41,294 bases of DNA, taken from assembly GCA_947169885.1 (NCBI GenBank), contig CAMVRM010000028.1, positions 1 to 41,294 on the forward strand, given 5' to 3'. Source of the stretch: an uncultured Ruminococcus sp. (lineage in GTDB: Bacteria > Bacillota > Clostridia > Oscillospirales > Ruminococcaceae). Below are positions 1 to 8,489 of this stretch, in pieces (within the stretch, counting starts at the first letter, position 1; each line of letters begins with the position of its first letter). The notes under the pieces were generated by a model. The model ran no database searches. It was given only the letters and a program-made list of their open reading frames with translations, and had not been told where the DNA came from. A program made the position numbers and the translations under genes.

Positions 1-401
1 ACAATTTGCACAAAAGTGAACCTTTGGACTGCTTTTGATGTACCGCTTCATTTGTTAGCTGTTCATAAGTATTTCCTCGGACTGCTTTTGATGTGCCGCT
101 TCATTTGTCGCTCGTTCGCCGCTGGGCTCACATTGCACAAAGGTAGGCAAGCCGCTCGTAAGGGATAGCTGTGGTCGGTTTATTTGTTGCGAGCGGCTTG
201 ATTTTGAATGGAGCTCTGCTCCAAACCTCGCCGGTCTAGCGCAACCGGAGTGCGCTAAGTCGCTTACGCGCGATTCCGCTTCATTTGTAGCAGAGTGTTT
301 ACAGTGCAAATTCTTTGTTATCTCTTATCTCACATTTCATATCTCTTATCTCTTATCTCTCATCTCTTATCTCTCATCTCTTATCTCACTTTTCATATCT
401 C
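1..401. repeat. Intergenic repeat region at left edge
   Basis: No convincing gene is present. Two 30-bp direct copies (26-55 and 79-108, 29/30 identical) contain the sequence CCGCTTCATTTGT, and a third copy of that 13-mer lies at 276-288. Read on the minus strand, each 13-mer gives ATGAAGCGG, opening reading frames of 6-13 or more codons, but no ribosome binding site precedes them. From about 314 to 410 the DNA is a low-complexity tract of TATCTCTTATCTCTCAT-type heptamers. The same tract type recurs in other intergenic gaps of this window. The region is downstream of the minus-strand sensor gene ending at 402. Confidence 0.6.
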
Positions 402-2156
402 TTATTTTGTGTTCTCTTTTTTGTTAAGCAGAACTTGCAGTGAGCGTCCAAGCTGAGTTGCAACGTATTCGCCTGTGTTGTAGATGTCATCGGAAAGACT
501 GCAAATGAGTATGCCGTAAATGCAGCTTCCGCAGAAGATCGGGAACGCAGTCAGTCCGCCGTTTCGGAATGACAGCTCGGAACGTGAGAACACTTCGCCC
601 AGTGTGCATCGCTGACGCACCTTTGACGGAAGATAAAGTTCGCCGCCCCTCATGACACACCTGAGAAGCGTATGCTCGGGGAAGTTCAGCACGCTCTCTT
701 TCTCAAAGCGTATCGGCTTTTCATAGACATACAGCGCCGAGTTCTCTATCCCCAGCATATCAAAGCTTCGGTAGATGTCCTCCTGTTCCGAGGCTTCGGC
801 AGAAGTTGCCGCAATGAACGCCTGCATACTTGCACTTGCTTTCTGTGCCTCGCTCTTTTGGAGCGAATCCTGATTTGCAAGTGCAACTATCGCCTTGTCT
901 TTCATGCGCAGGAACAGCTTGTTTATCATCACCGAACCTGTCATGGAACGCATGACCGAGTTCATGCTGTTCTGCAAACGGTCGATGCTCCTGAGAAGTT
1001 TGCCTGCATCGGTGTAGCTCATTGCGCCCTTTTCAAAGAACTTGTCGATCATCTTGCTGATCTCCGTAAAAGTCTCGGGGCTCATGTATCTGCGCTTCAT
1101 CGCCGTGAGCATTCGTGTTATCATCTCGTAGAAAAGCCTGCGCAAGTCCACCATTTCACGGGTTATTTTCTCGTTTTTATAGCGGTAGAAACAGTCATCG
1201 AACATTCGGTAAACGAACGCAGGCACGATGTTCACCATTTCGGTCACGCTGTAATCATACATCTCGTAGGGAAAAGAATCCCTGCCGTAAAGCCGTGTGG
1301 GAACAGTTGCCGAACGAACGTTCTCGCCGTCCATTTTCCTGAGCAGGAGTTCGAGTGCCTTTGCGCCCAGCGTGATGCTGTCAGAACCGATAGAAGTGAG
1401 CTGTGGGATAAGTTCGCTCGACATCTTGGTGTTGTCGAAACCGAACACCTGAATATCCTGCCCCGGGGTCAGCCCACGTTTTTCCATTGCCGCATAAAGA
1501 CCCTTTGCGACTGCATCGTTTACGCAGAATATCGCCTGAACATCGGGATTGCTGTCTAAGAGCTTTGCGGCGGCGGCTTCGCAGTCGATCGTCATATCGG
1601 TGTGTATAAAGTTCCTGTCACGGAAATTTATGCCATATTCCGCAAGACAGCAGGTGAATATCGCCTTTCTTGCTCTTGCGTCCTTGTTGTCATCTCTGCC
1701 GCCCAGCATACAAAATCTTGTTATGCCGCAGACGTTTATAAGGTACTCAACCGCTTCTCTTATCCCCGACTCGTTGTCGTAATTGACGGTCACGCAGTCA
1801 CGCATATCCGAGGCAACATAAACTTTCGGCTTTTGTGCAAAGCCCGTGCCGTCATCACGGTACATAGGGCTTTTCTGCTTGTCACGTTCGGATATGCTTC
1901 CGAGGTGTATTATAAAGCCGTCGATCTGACAGACTTTTGCCAGACTGAACACCGAGTTATAAACGGTCTTGTATGCTCTGAGCCAGTCGGGTTCTGTGCC
2001 GTCGATGTGCTTGCCGGGGAGGACTGCGAGCCGCACGCCCTTTCCCTGCGGTATAGCGCCTGCAACGCTCTTGACCAGTTCTTTTGAAAAGTCGCTTTCA
2101 ATATCTTCAAGAAGCAGACCTATAACTGTTTCCTTGCTGTTCATACCTGCTGTCAT
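402..2156 (-). CDS. LacI-type periplasmic-binding-like sensor protein without DNA-binding domain
   Basis: This 584-residue protein begins directly with a type-1 periplasmic-binding-protein fold like that of LacI-family regulators (residues about 10-295). The region around residues 205-245 (CVNDAVAKGLYAAM, then VFGFDN) is the typical LacI signature. There is no N-terminal helix-turn-helix, so it is unlikely to bind DNA. Residues about 300-430 are helical, and the last 110 or so resemble a GAF-like fold ending in FPIFCGSCIYGILICSL. No GGDEF or EAL motif is present, although in Clostridia this sensor type is often fused to such domains. The start overlaps the stop of the EAL gene as ATGA, so the two are translationally coupled and the protein probably senses a ligand for the partner phosphodiesterase. 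An internal ATG at 2144 is a weaker alternative start. There is no signal peptide, so it is cytoplasmic. Confidence 0.75.
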   Translation of the reverse strand: MTAGMNSKETVIGLLLEDIESDFSKELVKSVAGAIPQGKGVRLAVLPGKHIDGTEPDWLRAYKTVYNSVFSLAKVCQIDGFIIHLGSISERDKQKSPMYRDDGTGFAQKPKVYVASDMRDCVTVNYDNESGIREAVEYLINVCGITRFCMLGGRDDNKDARARKAIFTCCLAEYGINFRDRNFIHTDMTIDCEAAAAKLLDSNPDVQAIFCVNDAVAKGLYAAMEKRGLTPGQDIQVFGFDNTKMSSELIPQLTSIGSDSITLGAKALELLLRKMDGENVRSATVPTRLYGRDSFPYEMYDYSVTEMVNIVPAFVYRMFDDCFYRYKNEKITREMVDLRRLFYEMITRMLTAMKRRYMSPETFTEISKMIDKFFEKGAMSYTDAGKLLRSIDRLQNSMNSVMRSMTGSVMINKLFLRMKDKAIVALANQDSLQKSEAQKASASMQAFIAATSAEASEQEDIYRSFDMLGIENSALYVYEKPIRFEKESVLNFPEHTLLRCVMRGGELYLPSKVRQRCTLGEVFSRSELSFRNGGLTAFPIFCGSCIYGILICSLSDDIYNTGEYVATQLGRSLQVLLNKKENTK

Positions 2157-4777
2157 AATACACCGCCTGCAAGATCAATTTCGGGTGAGGGCTTTGAGAA
2201 CAGATAGCCCTGAGAATAGTCTATGTTGAAATCGAGCAGAAGTTCCTGTATATCCTGATTCTCAACGAACTCCGCAACTATCATGACTTTGCGGTTGCTG
2301 AGTCTTTTCCAGCCCGACATAAGAGCGATGAGGTTCGCACTCTGTTCATCGTCACAGCACTTGCGCACGATCGAGCCGTCTATCTTCAAAAAGTCGGAGT
2401 GTATGCTTGCGATGTGCTGCAAGTTCGAGAAACCGCTCCCGAAGTCATCTATCGAGATAAGTCCGCCGAGTTCGTGTATCTTGTCAACAAACGCCACCAG
2501 TTCGTCATAATCGTCAACATCTTCATTTTCCAGTATCTCAAAAACGAATGTTTCGGGGCGTTTTGCCGTTGCAAGAAATCCGTAGATATATTCGATAAGC
2601 TTGCGGTTCTTTATGTCCCTTATGCCTAAGTTTAAGCTGACACTTGTGTTCTCGGCGTTCCTGAACCGCTCAAAGACTTTCTTTATCATTATCTTTGTGA
2701 TAGAATCATACAGCAGTCCGTAGCTTCTTGCAACGTCAAGAAAGCTTGCGGGATTATAGACCCTGCCGTTCTCGTCCTCCAAGCGCATAAGTGCTTCATA
2801 GTGGTGTATCCTGTTCTCGTTGTTGTCATAGATGCCCTGATAATAGGGAATGACCTTATCGTGCGAAACGGCATAGTTTATAACATTCACCATATGATAG
2901 CGCTCACGTATGCTTTCTTCATCGTGCTGACCCTCTTTCGCATCGAACACCGAGAACTGGACATTCTTGCGAGCCATTTCGCTTATTGCCGTATATGCCG
3001 CCTGTTCAAGATTTTCGGGAGTGCAGTCATCAAGAACACAGAATATCGGCACTATCGAAATATAATCTTCGGTAGTCTCGGACAGTTCATGCTGGAGCTG
3101 TTCCATATCCTCCACGAACTCCGAAAGAGCGTACATAAAGCTTGGAGCGGCGATAGCTATGTTCCATTCTTTTATAAGATATGTTTTGTAACCCTTTGCT
3201 CTTGCAAAGCTGACGCACTTTGAAACAAAGTTCTTTCTGGTAAGGGCGATCGCACGCTCCGAAAATACGAGCTGCATCGCAGAAGTGTCAAAGACGTTTA
3301 TCATACATATCCTGTCAAAGCCTTTTATCCTTATGTCCATGCTGAGTGATGCGGCATTTGGTAACTCGTCCCTGTCGGAATAGAGAAGTTTCATCTCGCA
3401 GTCACGCACGAAAGCTTTAAGGCTGTCGGCGGCGGCTGTATGCTCGCTCTCGGCAAAGCGCTTTTCGGTGTCATAGAGATAATCGAGCAGTTCACGGTTG
3501 TCGGCGGCAAGTGAATCGGTGTGTGAAAAAACATCGGGGTTATAGCGCTGATCGGCAGGTGCTTCACCTATGACCGACACAACGAACGAGCAGTTCGCAA
3601 AAGTGTTCCTGCCGTCAACGTGTGCTATCTCGCCCTCGGTTATACAGCCGCACATATTCGAGTTCTCATAAGCCGAAAGTTCCCACTTGACGCAGTTGGA
3701 ATATATCATCGAACGTGCGATACATGAATAGCCGAAGATCGTTTCAGCCTTTTCAAAGTTCTCGACACGCCTGAAAAGCGAGCGGTTATCTGTGATTATC
3801 TTTCGGTCATAGATGAATGCACGTCTGAGTTTTTTGCCCGTGCAGACGTTGTGGTTGGCGTTTATCAGTTCACGCCTTGTATCACGGTCGATATTCGGGT
3901 GACTGTCATATTTAGGCTTGTTCACGGGGTCACGAACGTCAAAATTATCGCTCAGGCTCTCGCTGTCGGAAAAACGCACGAATATGGGAATATCGCTCGC
4001 ATCGGAATAAACGAACGGGAAAAGGTTCGTCAGTTCGGGGCGGTCGATAAGTTCGCTTCCCACGCCCACACGGTATTCCTCAGCGGCATCTTTGCCGTCA
4101 AGTTCGAGAATGCAGGTGCCGAAAGTGTCGGTTATCTCGTATTCCTCGCCGATAGTCTGCACGCCCGTTGCGTAGGAACTGTAACTTTCAACATCTTTGC
4201 CGCTTATCGAAGCCACGATCATACCCTTGTTTGACCAGCCGTTCTCGTCAAAGACGAAGCCCGAGTCGAGGAATTTTCTCAGGCTTATCTCGGAAGTGTT
4301 GGCAAGACCGCCGATCATCTGCACCCCCGGGAAACAGTCATTGCACTTGTCGACAAAGCTGTAAACATCAAGATACTTGCCCGTGAGAAAAGTGAGCATC
4401 AGCTTTGTGTCATCTTCGATGACGGCATCTTTGACATTTCTGCAAAGTTCGGCAGGGGGAACAGGAAGTTTGTCATCGCCGAAAGTCGGCAGAAGTGCAG
4501 TCTTTATCCTGCCGCCGTTCATCTGAGTTACCGACACGACGCACTGGTTCTGGATAAGCTTGCCCCAGCAGATAGCCGCCGAGGTGCTTGTGCCCAAGAT
4601 ATGCGCCCCGGGGACGAGCCGTGAGATAAAGCGTGCAAGGTCAACAGCCTCGTCTTCGAGGTGTATCGCCGTATGTATGCGGATAAGAATATCACCCTTT
4701 GAGGGGTCGAGCAACAGCTGACCGAACGCCTCAGCGAGCCGAGCCTTTGAAACATACTGAAAATTCCACGTAAACAT
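2153..4777 (-). CDS. FIST sensor domain / degenerate GGDEF / EAL c-di-GMP phosphodiesterase
   Basis: This 874-residue protein is predicted to hydrolyse cyclic di-GMP. Residues about 20-400 resemble the FIST_N and FIST_C small-ligand sensory domains (for example GTSTSAAI near residue 65). Residues about 470-630 look like a GGDEF domain that has lost its GG(D/E)EF signature. Residues about 640-870 are an EAL domain retaining the catalytic set: EAL at 661-663, an Asn in SVSLNLG, Glu in FEILEN, the IDDFGSG metal-binding Asp pair, Lys in LKIDGS, and QGYLFSKP. All expected metal and catalytic residues appear present, so an active phosphodiesterase is likely. The start is supported by CTAAGGAG eight bases upstream of the ATG. 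It is first in a two-gene operon with the LacI-type sensor. There are no membrane segments, so both proteins are cytoplasmic. Confidence 0.85.
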   Translation of the reverse strand: MFTWNFQYVSKARLAEAFGQLLLDPSKGDILIRIHTAIHLEDEAVDLARFISRLVPGAHILGTSTSAAICWGKLIQNQCVVSVTQMNGGRIKTALLPTFGDDKLPVPPAELCRNVKDAVIEDDTKLMLTFLTGKYLDVYSFVDKCNDCFPGVQMIGGLANTSEISLRKFLDSGFVFDENGWSNKGMIVASISGKDVESYSSYATGVQTIGEEYEITDTFGTCILELDGKDAAEEYRVGVGSELIDRPELTNLFPFVYSDASDIPIFVRFSDSESLSDNFDVRDPVNKPKYDSHPNIDRDTRRELINANHNVCTGKKLRRAFIYDRKIITDNRSLFRRVENFEKAETIFGYSCIARSMIYSNCVKWELSAYENSNMCGCITEGEIAHVDGRNTFANCSFVVSVIGEAPADQRYNPDVFSHTDSLAADNRELLDYLYDTEKRFAESEHTAAADSLKAFVRDCEMKLLYSDRDELPNAASLSMDIRIKGFDRICMINVFDTSAMQLVFSERAIALTRKNFVSKCVSFARAKGYKTYLIKEWNIAIAAPSFMYALSEFVEDMEQLQHELSETTEDYISIVPIFCVLDDCTPENLEQAAYTAISEMARKNVQFSVFDAKEGQHDEESIRERYHMVNVINYAVSHDKVIPYYQGIYDNNENRIHHYEALMRLEDENGRVYNPASFLDVARSYGLLYDSITKIMIKKVFERFRNAENTSVSLNLGIRDIKNRKLIEYIYGFLATAKRPETFVFEILENEDVDDYDELVAFVDKIHELGGLISIDDFGSGFSNLQHIASIHSDFLKIDGSIVRKCCDDEQSANLIALMSGWKRLSNRKVMIVAEFVENQDIQELLLDFNIDYSQGYLFSKPSPEIDLAGGVL

Positions 4778-4833
4778 TGCATTTCTCCTTAGTGCCCTCA
4801 GAACATCGGGCTGTAATAGTACATATCGTTTTA

Positions 4834-4842
4834 ATTATATCA
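4834..4842 (-). promoter_or_regulatory. Extended -10 promoter for the EAL/sensor operon
   Basis: The minus strand reads TGATATAAT, an extended -10 (TGnTATAAT) about 57 bases upstream of the ATG at 4777. A convincing -35 at 17-base spacing is not visible; TTGATG lies at a 20-base spacing. Confidence 0.55.
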
Positions 4843-4914
4843 TATTTCAACAAAAAAGTCATCAACCTTTTTGCAAAAACAGTAAATTTAGTAAAACTGC
4901 TCACTTTTTATCAA

Positions 4915-5250
4915 AATCTTTGTACAAAAGCACAATAAACAAGAGATAAGAGATGAGAGATGAGAGATAAGAGATAAGAGATAAGAGATAATAAATAAGA
5001 AATAAGAGATAAGAAATAAGAAATAATGTGCGCCTTCGGCGTTATTTAAAATTAGAAATAAAAAATAAGAGATAAGAGATAAAGTTCTGTACAGGCGTAT
5101 TTTTATACGCTGTTTCATAAGTTACCTGTGGGCGCACACTTGCATTTTGAAAAAGAATATGCTATAATACTAAGCAGAGACTAAGAGCGTTACGCATATT
5201 TCTAATTTCATCTTTCTTATCTCTTATTTCTAATTTCTTATTTAAGAAAA
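4915..5250. repeat. ATAAGAGAT low-complexity repeat with 30-bp palindromic element
   Basis: Roughly 4936-5085 is an array of ATAAGAGAT / GATGAGAGA-type units. It is followed at 5081-5110 by a 30-bp element holding the hairpin GCGTATTTTTATACGC. An exact inverted copy of this 30-mer lies at 22846-22875, also beside an ATAAGAGAT array. A reverse-oriented array (TCTTATCTCTTATTTC) sits at about 5205-5245 between the promoter and the next gene. The open frames through these arrays give repetitive I/S/Y/L/F-rich translations that are not real proteins. Confidence 0.7.
5140..5168 (+). promoter_or_regulatory. Promoter upstream of the 5253 gene
   Basis: TTGCAT at 5140-5145 and TATAAT at 5163-5168 are separated by exactly 17 bases, with TG before the -10 (extended form). 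It points rightward into the gene starting near 5253. Confidence 0.75.
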
Positions 5251-5252
5251 GC

Positions 5253-6068
5253 GTGGTGTTGGATATAAAAAAGGTTTGTTTGATTTTTTTGAAGATAATG
5301 ATAAGTTCGGTCACGCTGACAACGGCGGCTCTGTATATAAGCGACAAGTTCGGGGGCGTGCTTCGCAGAAGTCCTGTTCCGCCGCTGCTTTACCTGTTTT
5401 TCGTTACGCTCACGGGAATTGTTTTTCTTGAACAGGGACGTACCCCGAAACTCAGGTCACGCCGCATATCTCAGCTTCTGCAAACCGAAGGCTACTGCCC
5501 CGAGGTCTATGCACTGCTCGCCGACTGGAACGCACGGTGCGAAAAACGAGGCATGAGCGATGTCTCAAAGCTTGTCACGGCGCAGATGCTCATTGACGGC
5601 GCACACTACAAGGAGGGCTTCGGGAAACTCGCCGAACTGGATTTCTCCGAACTGGAACTGCGGCAGAAACAAGTCTATATGAACACTTATCTCTATGGTG
5701 CGGTGCTTCTGGGCGACCGTGCCGAGGCTGACAGGATATTCGCCTCGGCTGAAAAATGGCTCATGAGCGTTACCGACAGACAGCTTTCGGCTTCCGTCAA
5801 GCACACTCTCGGCTGCTACGAATATATGTGCGGCAGAAAAGTGCGTGCCGAGGAACTTTTCATGCAGTCGGTGGGAAGCACTTCGGCTCACGATGTTATC
5901 TGCGAGGACTGGCTCGCACTTGCGGCGTGCTACCTCGATTCGGGCAGAAAAGAACTGGCAAGGCTTGCCGTTCAGACCGCCGCACGCAACACCGTCACCA
6001 CTGTTCAGGAAGAAAAAGTCAGCCGTGCAAAAGAACTTGTTGAACTTGCATACGGTATCACAAAATAA
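5253..6068 (+). CDS. Membrane-anchored TPR-like protein of unknown function
   Basis: The product of about 271 residues has two hydrophobic segments near the N-terminus (about residues 8-30 and 40-60). A roughly 200-residue hydrophilic, helix-rich region follows, whose alternating Leu/Ala pattern resembles TPR-type helical repeats (LAELDFSELELRQKQVY; LAACYLDSGRKELARLA). It probably sits in the cytoplasmic membrane with the helical part in the cytosol as a scaffold. The start is uncertain: GTG at 5253 or 5256 has only a weak AAGAAAAG upstream, and ATG at 5298 would cut into the first membrane segment. It has its own promoter and is followed by a terminator shared with convergent ptsH. I do not recognise a named family. 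Confidence 0.7.
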   Translation: MVLDIKKVCLIFLKIMISSVTLTTAALYISDKFGGVLRRSPVPPLLYLFFVTLTGIVFLEQGRTPKLRSRRISQLLQTEGYCPEVYALLADWNARCEKRGMSDVSKLVTAQMLIDGAHYKEGFGKLAELDFSELELRQKQVYMNTYLYGAVLLGDRAEADRIFASAEKWLMSVTDRQLSASVKHTLGCYEYMCGRKVRAEELFMQSVGSTSAHDVICEDWLALAACYLDSGRKELARLAVQTAARNTVTTVQEEKVSRAKELVELAYGITK

Positions 6069-6074
6069 AAAAAC

Positions 6075-6103
6075 AAATGGCAGACCGCTGTGATCTGCCA
6101 TTT
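6075..6103. terminator. Bidirectional terminator between the 5253 gene and ptsH
   Basis: A 10-bp perfect stem (AAATGGCAGA / TCTGCCATTT) with a 9-base loop has A-rich sequence on the left and a T run on the right. It can end both the plus-strand gene and the minus-strand ptsH transcript. Confidence 0.85.
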
Positions 6104-6105
6104 TT

Positions 6106-6375
6106 TTATGCCTGTTCAAACTTGTTCTCGAACATTGCCGTCAGTTCGTCCAGCACCTGCTGTTCGTTCTCGCCGCTGACTTCAAGGGTGGGGCTTGAAC
6201 CGTAGTCGATTCCTGCCATCATGACCGCCATGACCGACTTTGCGTTCGTCCTCTTGCCCTTGTGGATTATCGTTATCTCGCAGTTTTTATAGGACTGTGC
6301 CGCCTTGCAGAACGCTCCCGCAGGTCTCATGTGCAGACCCTCTTCGTTCAGCACCGTTACTGTTCCTGTTACCAT
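6106..6375 (-). CDS. ptsH: Phosphocarrier protein HPr
   Basis: HPr accepts phosphate from EI (PEP-dependent) and passes it to EIIA components of the sugar phosphotransferase system. In Gram-positives it is also the HPr kinase target that makes the CcpA co-repressor. The 89-residue product has the full-length HPr size. His15 lies in GLHMRPAG, and the regulatory serine is at about residue 47 in NAKSVMAVMMAG. The presence of His rather than Gln at position 15 argues against Crh. The open frame extends 51 codons further upstream, but AAAGGAAG lies about 10 bases before the ATG at 6375, and the promoter at 6421-6449 would lie inside the longer version. It is monocistronic; no other PTS gene is nearby, which is common for ptsH in Clostridia. 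Confidence 0.93.
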   Translation of the reverse strand: MVTGTVTVLNEEGLHMRPAGAFCKAAQSYKNCEITIIHKGKRTNAKSVMAVMMAGIDYGSSPTLEVSGENEQQVLDELTAMFENKFEQA

Positions 6376-6420
6376 TTTTTGCGCACTTCCTTTCAAGCGA
6401 TATTGCTTTAATCTGTTAAT

Positions 6421-6449
6421 ATTATAACACATACCGCTTAATTTTTCAA
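6421..6449 (-). promoter_or_regulatory. ptsH promoter
   Basis: On the minus strand TTGAAA (6449-6444) and TATAAT (6426-6421) are separated by 17 bases, with TG one base before the -10. The predicted transcription start lies about 40 bases before the HPr start codon. Confidence 0.85.
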
Positions 6450-6588
6450 TAATAATTTCACAAGCAGAATATTTTCGGCGTATCGGACATATTTTTGCTA
6501 TATTTTTGTTTATTTTGACGATTATCACATAACAGCAATACTGTTTTTGTATTTCAAGATAAAAATATCGAATTTCGATAAAAACCTA

Positions 6589-6617
6589 TTGACAAACAGT
6601 TTCTTGTGTGGTATAAT
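6589..6617 (+). promoter_or_regulatory. Consensus promoter for the 6652/7113 gene pair
   Basis: TTGACA (6589-6594) and TATAAT (6612-6617) with a 17-base spacer form a perfect sigma-A type consensus, about 35 bases before the ATG at 6652. Confidence 0.9.
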
Positions 6618-6651
6618 CTTCTTGAACGAAAGAAAAGGGAGGACAGCATTT

Positions 6652-7101
6652 ATGACTTTTCGCAGAAAATGCTTTCTTACAGCAGGGGCGGCGCTTTTAC
6701 TGCTCATAACGGCGTGGGTCATCGCAGACCACCGCACAGAGATAAAAATGCGGCAGTATCTGCGTTCCCACAAAGAGGACTTTGCGGCGATAGAAAACAG
6801 CTTTGAACAGGTTTCAGGCGCTCACCCCAACACAAAAATAACCTGCTCTGAGGGCTATTTCACAGTGGGCTTGACAGAACGTGTACCCCTGAACGCCGAC
6901 ACACGGCTTGCGTTGAAGAACATCACGCAGGAGTTCGGGCTGGTCGCTGACTGGGCATTCGTGAACGAGAAAAACGGCGGCTTTTATGTAAAGGCGGCGC
7001 AGAAAGACGTTCCAAACGACAGGGAGCGCATACGGACGTTCTATTTCTGCTGTATCGACGGCGAGTGGGGCGTGGACAGTCGGGTACAATTTTGGGGTTG
7101 A
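6652..7101 (+). CDS. Small single-pass membrane protein, unknown
   Basis: The 149-residue product has one N-terminal membrane segment (about residues 9-25, AGAALLLLITAWVIA) after a positively charged start. A hydrophilic domain of about 120 residues follows, with no motif I recognise. The orientation suggests a signal anchor with the domain outside the cell. The ATG at 6652 is chosen because AAGGGAGG lies nine bases upstream and the perfect promoter at 6589-6617 excludes the longer open frame starting at 6547. The downstream membrane-protein gene begins 11 bases after the stop, so the two are probably one operon. Confidence 0.75.
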   Translation: MTFRRKCFLTAGAALLLLITAWVIADHRTEIKMRQYLRSHKEDFAAIENSFEQVSGAHPNTKITCSEGYFTVGLTERVPLNADTRLALKNITQEFGLVADWAFVNEKNGGFYVKAAQKDVPNDRERIRTFYFCCIDGEWGVDSRVQFWG

Positions 7102-7112
7102 AAGGAGCAGGT

Positions 7113-8234
7113 ATGGGATTTTTCAGCTATTTGATAATGGCGTTTTTCATTATTTCTCCGCTGGTGCTGACGGGGTATAATATCTATTATCTTGTCAAGC
7201 CATATGACAGTCTTGTGCCGAAAAAGCGCCGCAGTCGGTTTTTGTGCTATCTTGCAACGCCGCTGTTCGGGGAGTTCTGTCAGGCGATATTTGTCGGACT
7301 TTTCATCGGCATAACAACTAAGGAATGGAACGAACCGCTGATAAACGGCGGCGTGGAGGACGAGAGCTACCACATGATGATCTCGGGGCAGTACGGCGGC
7401 TGGGTGTATATCCTGCTCCTGCTGTCGGTCATCTCGGTCTGGATACTCAACGGGAATTACACACAAAACAAGCCGCCGCTGGTGAGCGTTCTGCTCATAG
7501 GGCTTGCGGCATCCGGCAACGTGGTGAGCCTGCTCTACTGCTTACAGCTCATTGTGAACACCACCGAAGAGCCGCTGATACTTGTGCTGTATCTTCTGCC
7601 GTTCAACTGGGTGCTGATAACGTGGCGAACCCTTGCGGACGAGTTCTCATTGCAGTCAAAATACATGAAAGAGGACGGCGTGCAGGGCGGCTTGAACGGG
7701 CTTCTGCTCAGGCTGTTCACGGCTCACGGGGGACGTTTTGCGCTGGTGCTGACCAGCCTTGTGCCGATAGCGGCAGTGATCTTCATCATTCAGATACTCA
7801 CGGGGCAGGGTGCGGACGCTTTCATCAAGACTTTCACCGACACCGCCGACTGGACGTTCTCACAGCAGACACCGCCGCCGCCCGAGTTCTACGAAGGTCA
7901 CTATCTCTGCACCGTTGCAGCAGGCGGTCACAGGCGGTTAGTAAAGCCGACACGTTACGGCTCACGGCTGGGCGAGAAGATAATCGTCAACCGTCAGCTT
8001 TGTGTCGCCAACGCTTTTGAAGAGCTTATCGCCGTGAGAACTCCCCGTTTCCACCGTGCGCTGAGGGGCTTTTACGACCGTCACGGCTATCCGATATGCC
8101 GTTTCATCACAACGCCTTTGCGTGCGGACATCGTATATATCCTGATGAAGCCGCTTGAATGGGCGTTCCTGCTGGTGCTGTACCTTTTCGACACCGAACC
8201 CGAAAAGCGCATAGCAAAACAATATCTATTATAA
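7113..8234 (+). CDS. Polytopic membrane protein with conserved C-terminal cytosolic domain (DUF6688-like)
   Basis: The 373-residue product has about six hydrophobic segments in residues 1-250, followed by a charged conserved-looking C-terminal domain. That domain holds CTVAAGGHRRLVKPTRYG, then IVNRQLCVANAFEELI, RTPRFHRALRGFYD and YGYPI-type sequence. The arrangement recalls the DUF6688 family from memory; I could not check this. AAAGGAG five bases upstream sets the ATG at 7113; the open frame upstream overlaps the previous gene and has no ribosome binding site. It is probably cotranscribed with the 6652 gene. Function is unknown. Confidence 0.7.
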   Translation: MGFFSYLIMAFFIISPLVLTGYNIYYLVKPYDSLVPKKRRSRFLCYLATPLFGEFCQAIFVGLFIGITTKEWNEPLINGGVEDESYHMMISGQYGGWVYILLLLSVISVWILNGNYTQNKPPLVSVLLIGLAASGNVVSLLYCLQLIVNTTEEPLILVLYLLPFNWVLITWRTLADEFSLQSKYMKEDGVQGGLNGLLLRLFTAHGGRFALVLTSLVPIAAVIFIIQILTGQGADAFIKTFTDTADWTFSQQTPPPPEFYEGHYLCTVAAGGHRRLVKPTRYGSRLGEKIIVNRQLCVANAFEELIAVRTPRFHRALRGFYDRHGYPICRFITTPLRADIVYILMKPLEWAFLLVLYLFDTEPEKRIAKQYLL

Positions 8235-8489
8235 TTCATACGGTTCGGGGATATGGAATATTATAGTTGTTCATTGTTATTTCATTTATTTAGCTTGTTA
8301 TATTGATGAATACGTGAGTTCGACTTACATATAGTTGCTAATTTCTAGTAAATACATACAAAAGCAAACATAAAAGTTATACATCACTGTTATTTTATTC
8401 ACGGTATTTTCATCTTTTATTAGTATTAGTGTGTTATAATATTATTAAGTAAGTTGATATTTCTTAAAATCACGAAAGGGTGATGTATA
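8235..8489 (+). promoter_or_regulatory. AT-rich leader with extended -10 before the GG-leader peptide gene
   Basis: This gap is markedly AT-rich. TGTTATAAT, with TATAAT at 8435-8440, is an extended -10 about 50 bases upstream of the start codon at 8490. No clear -35 is seen. No gene or terminator hairpin for the preceding operon could be recognised here. Confidence 0.5.

Noticed and set aside
55-309. 84-codon minus-strand open frame at the left edge
   Set aside because: It runs through direct repeats, has no ribosome binding site and its translation is low-complexity repeat-derived.
672-1559. Long plus-strand open frame (295 codons) and other plus-strand frames within 402-4777
   Set aside because: They lie opposite the clearly coding minus-strand sensor and EAL genes, lack ribosome binding sites and give Cys/His/Arg-rich translations typical of antisense shadow frames.
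4936-5085. Possible CRISPR array or tandem repeat locus
   Set aside because: The units are 7-9 bp low-complexity repeats without unique spacers and there are no cas genes.
6376-6528. 51-codon N-terminal extension of HPr
   Set aside because: It contains the ptsH promoter, and HPr has a standard length from 6375.
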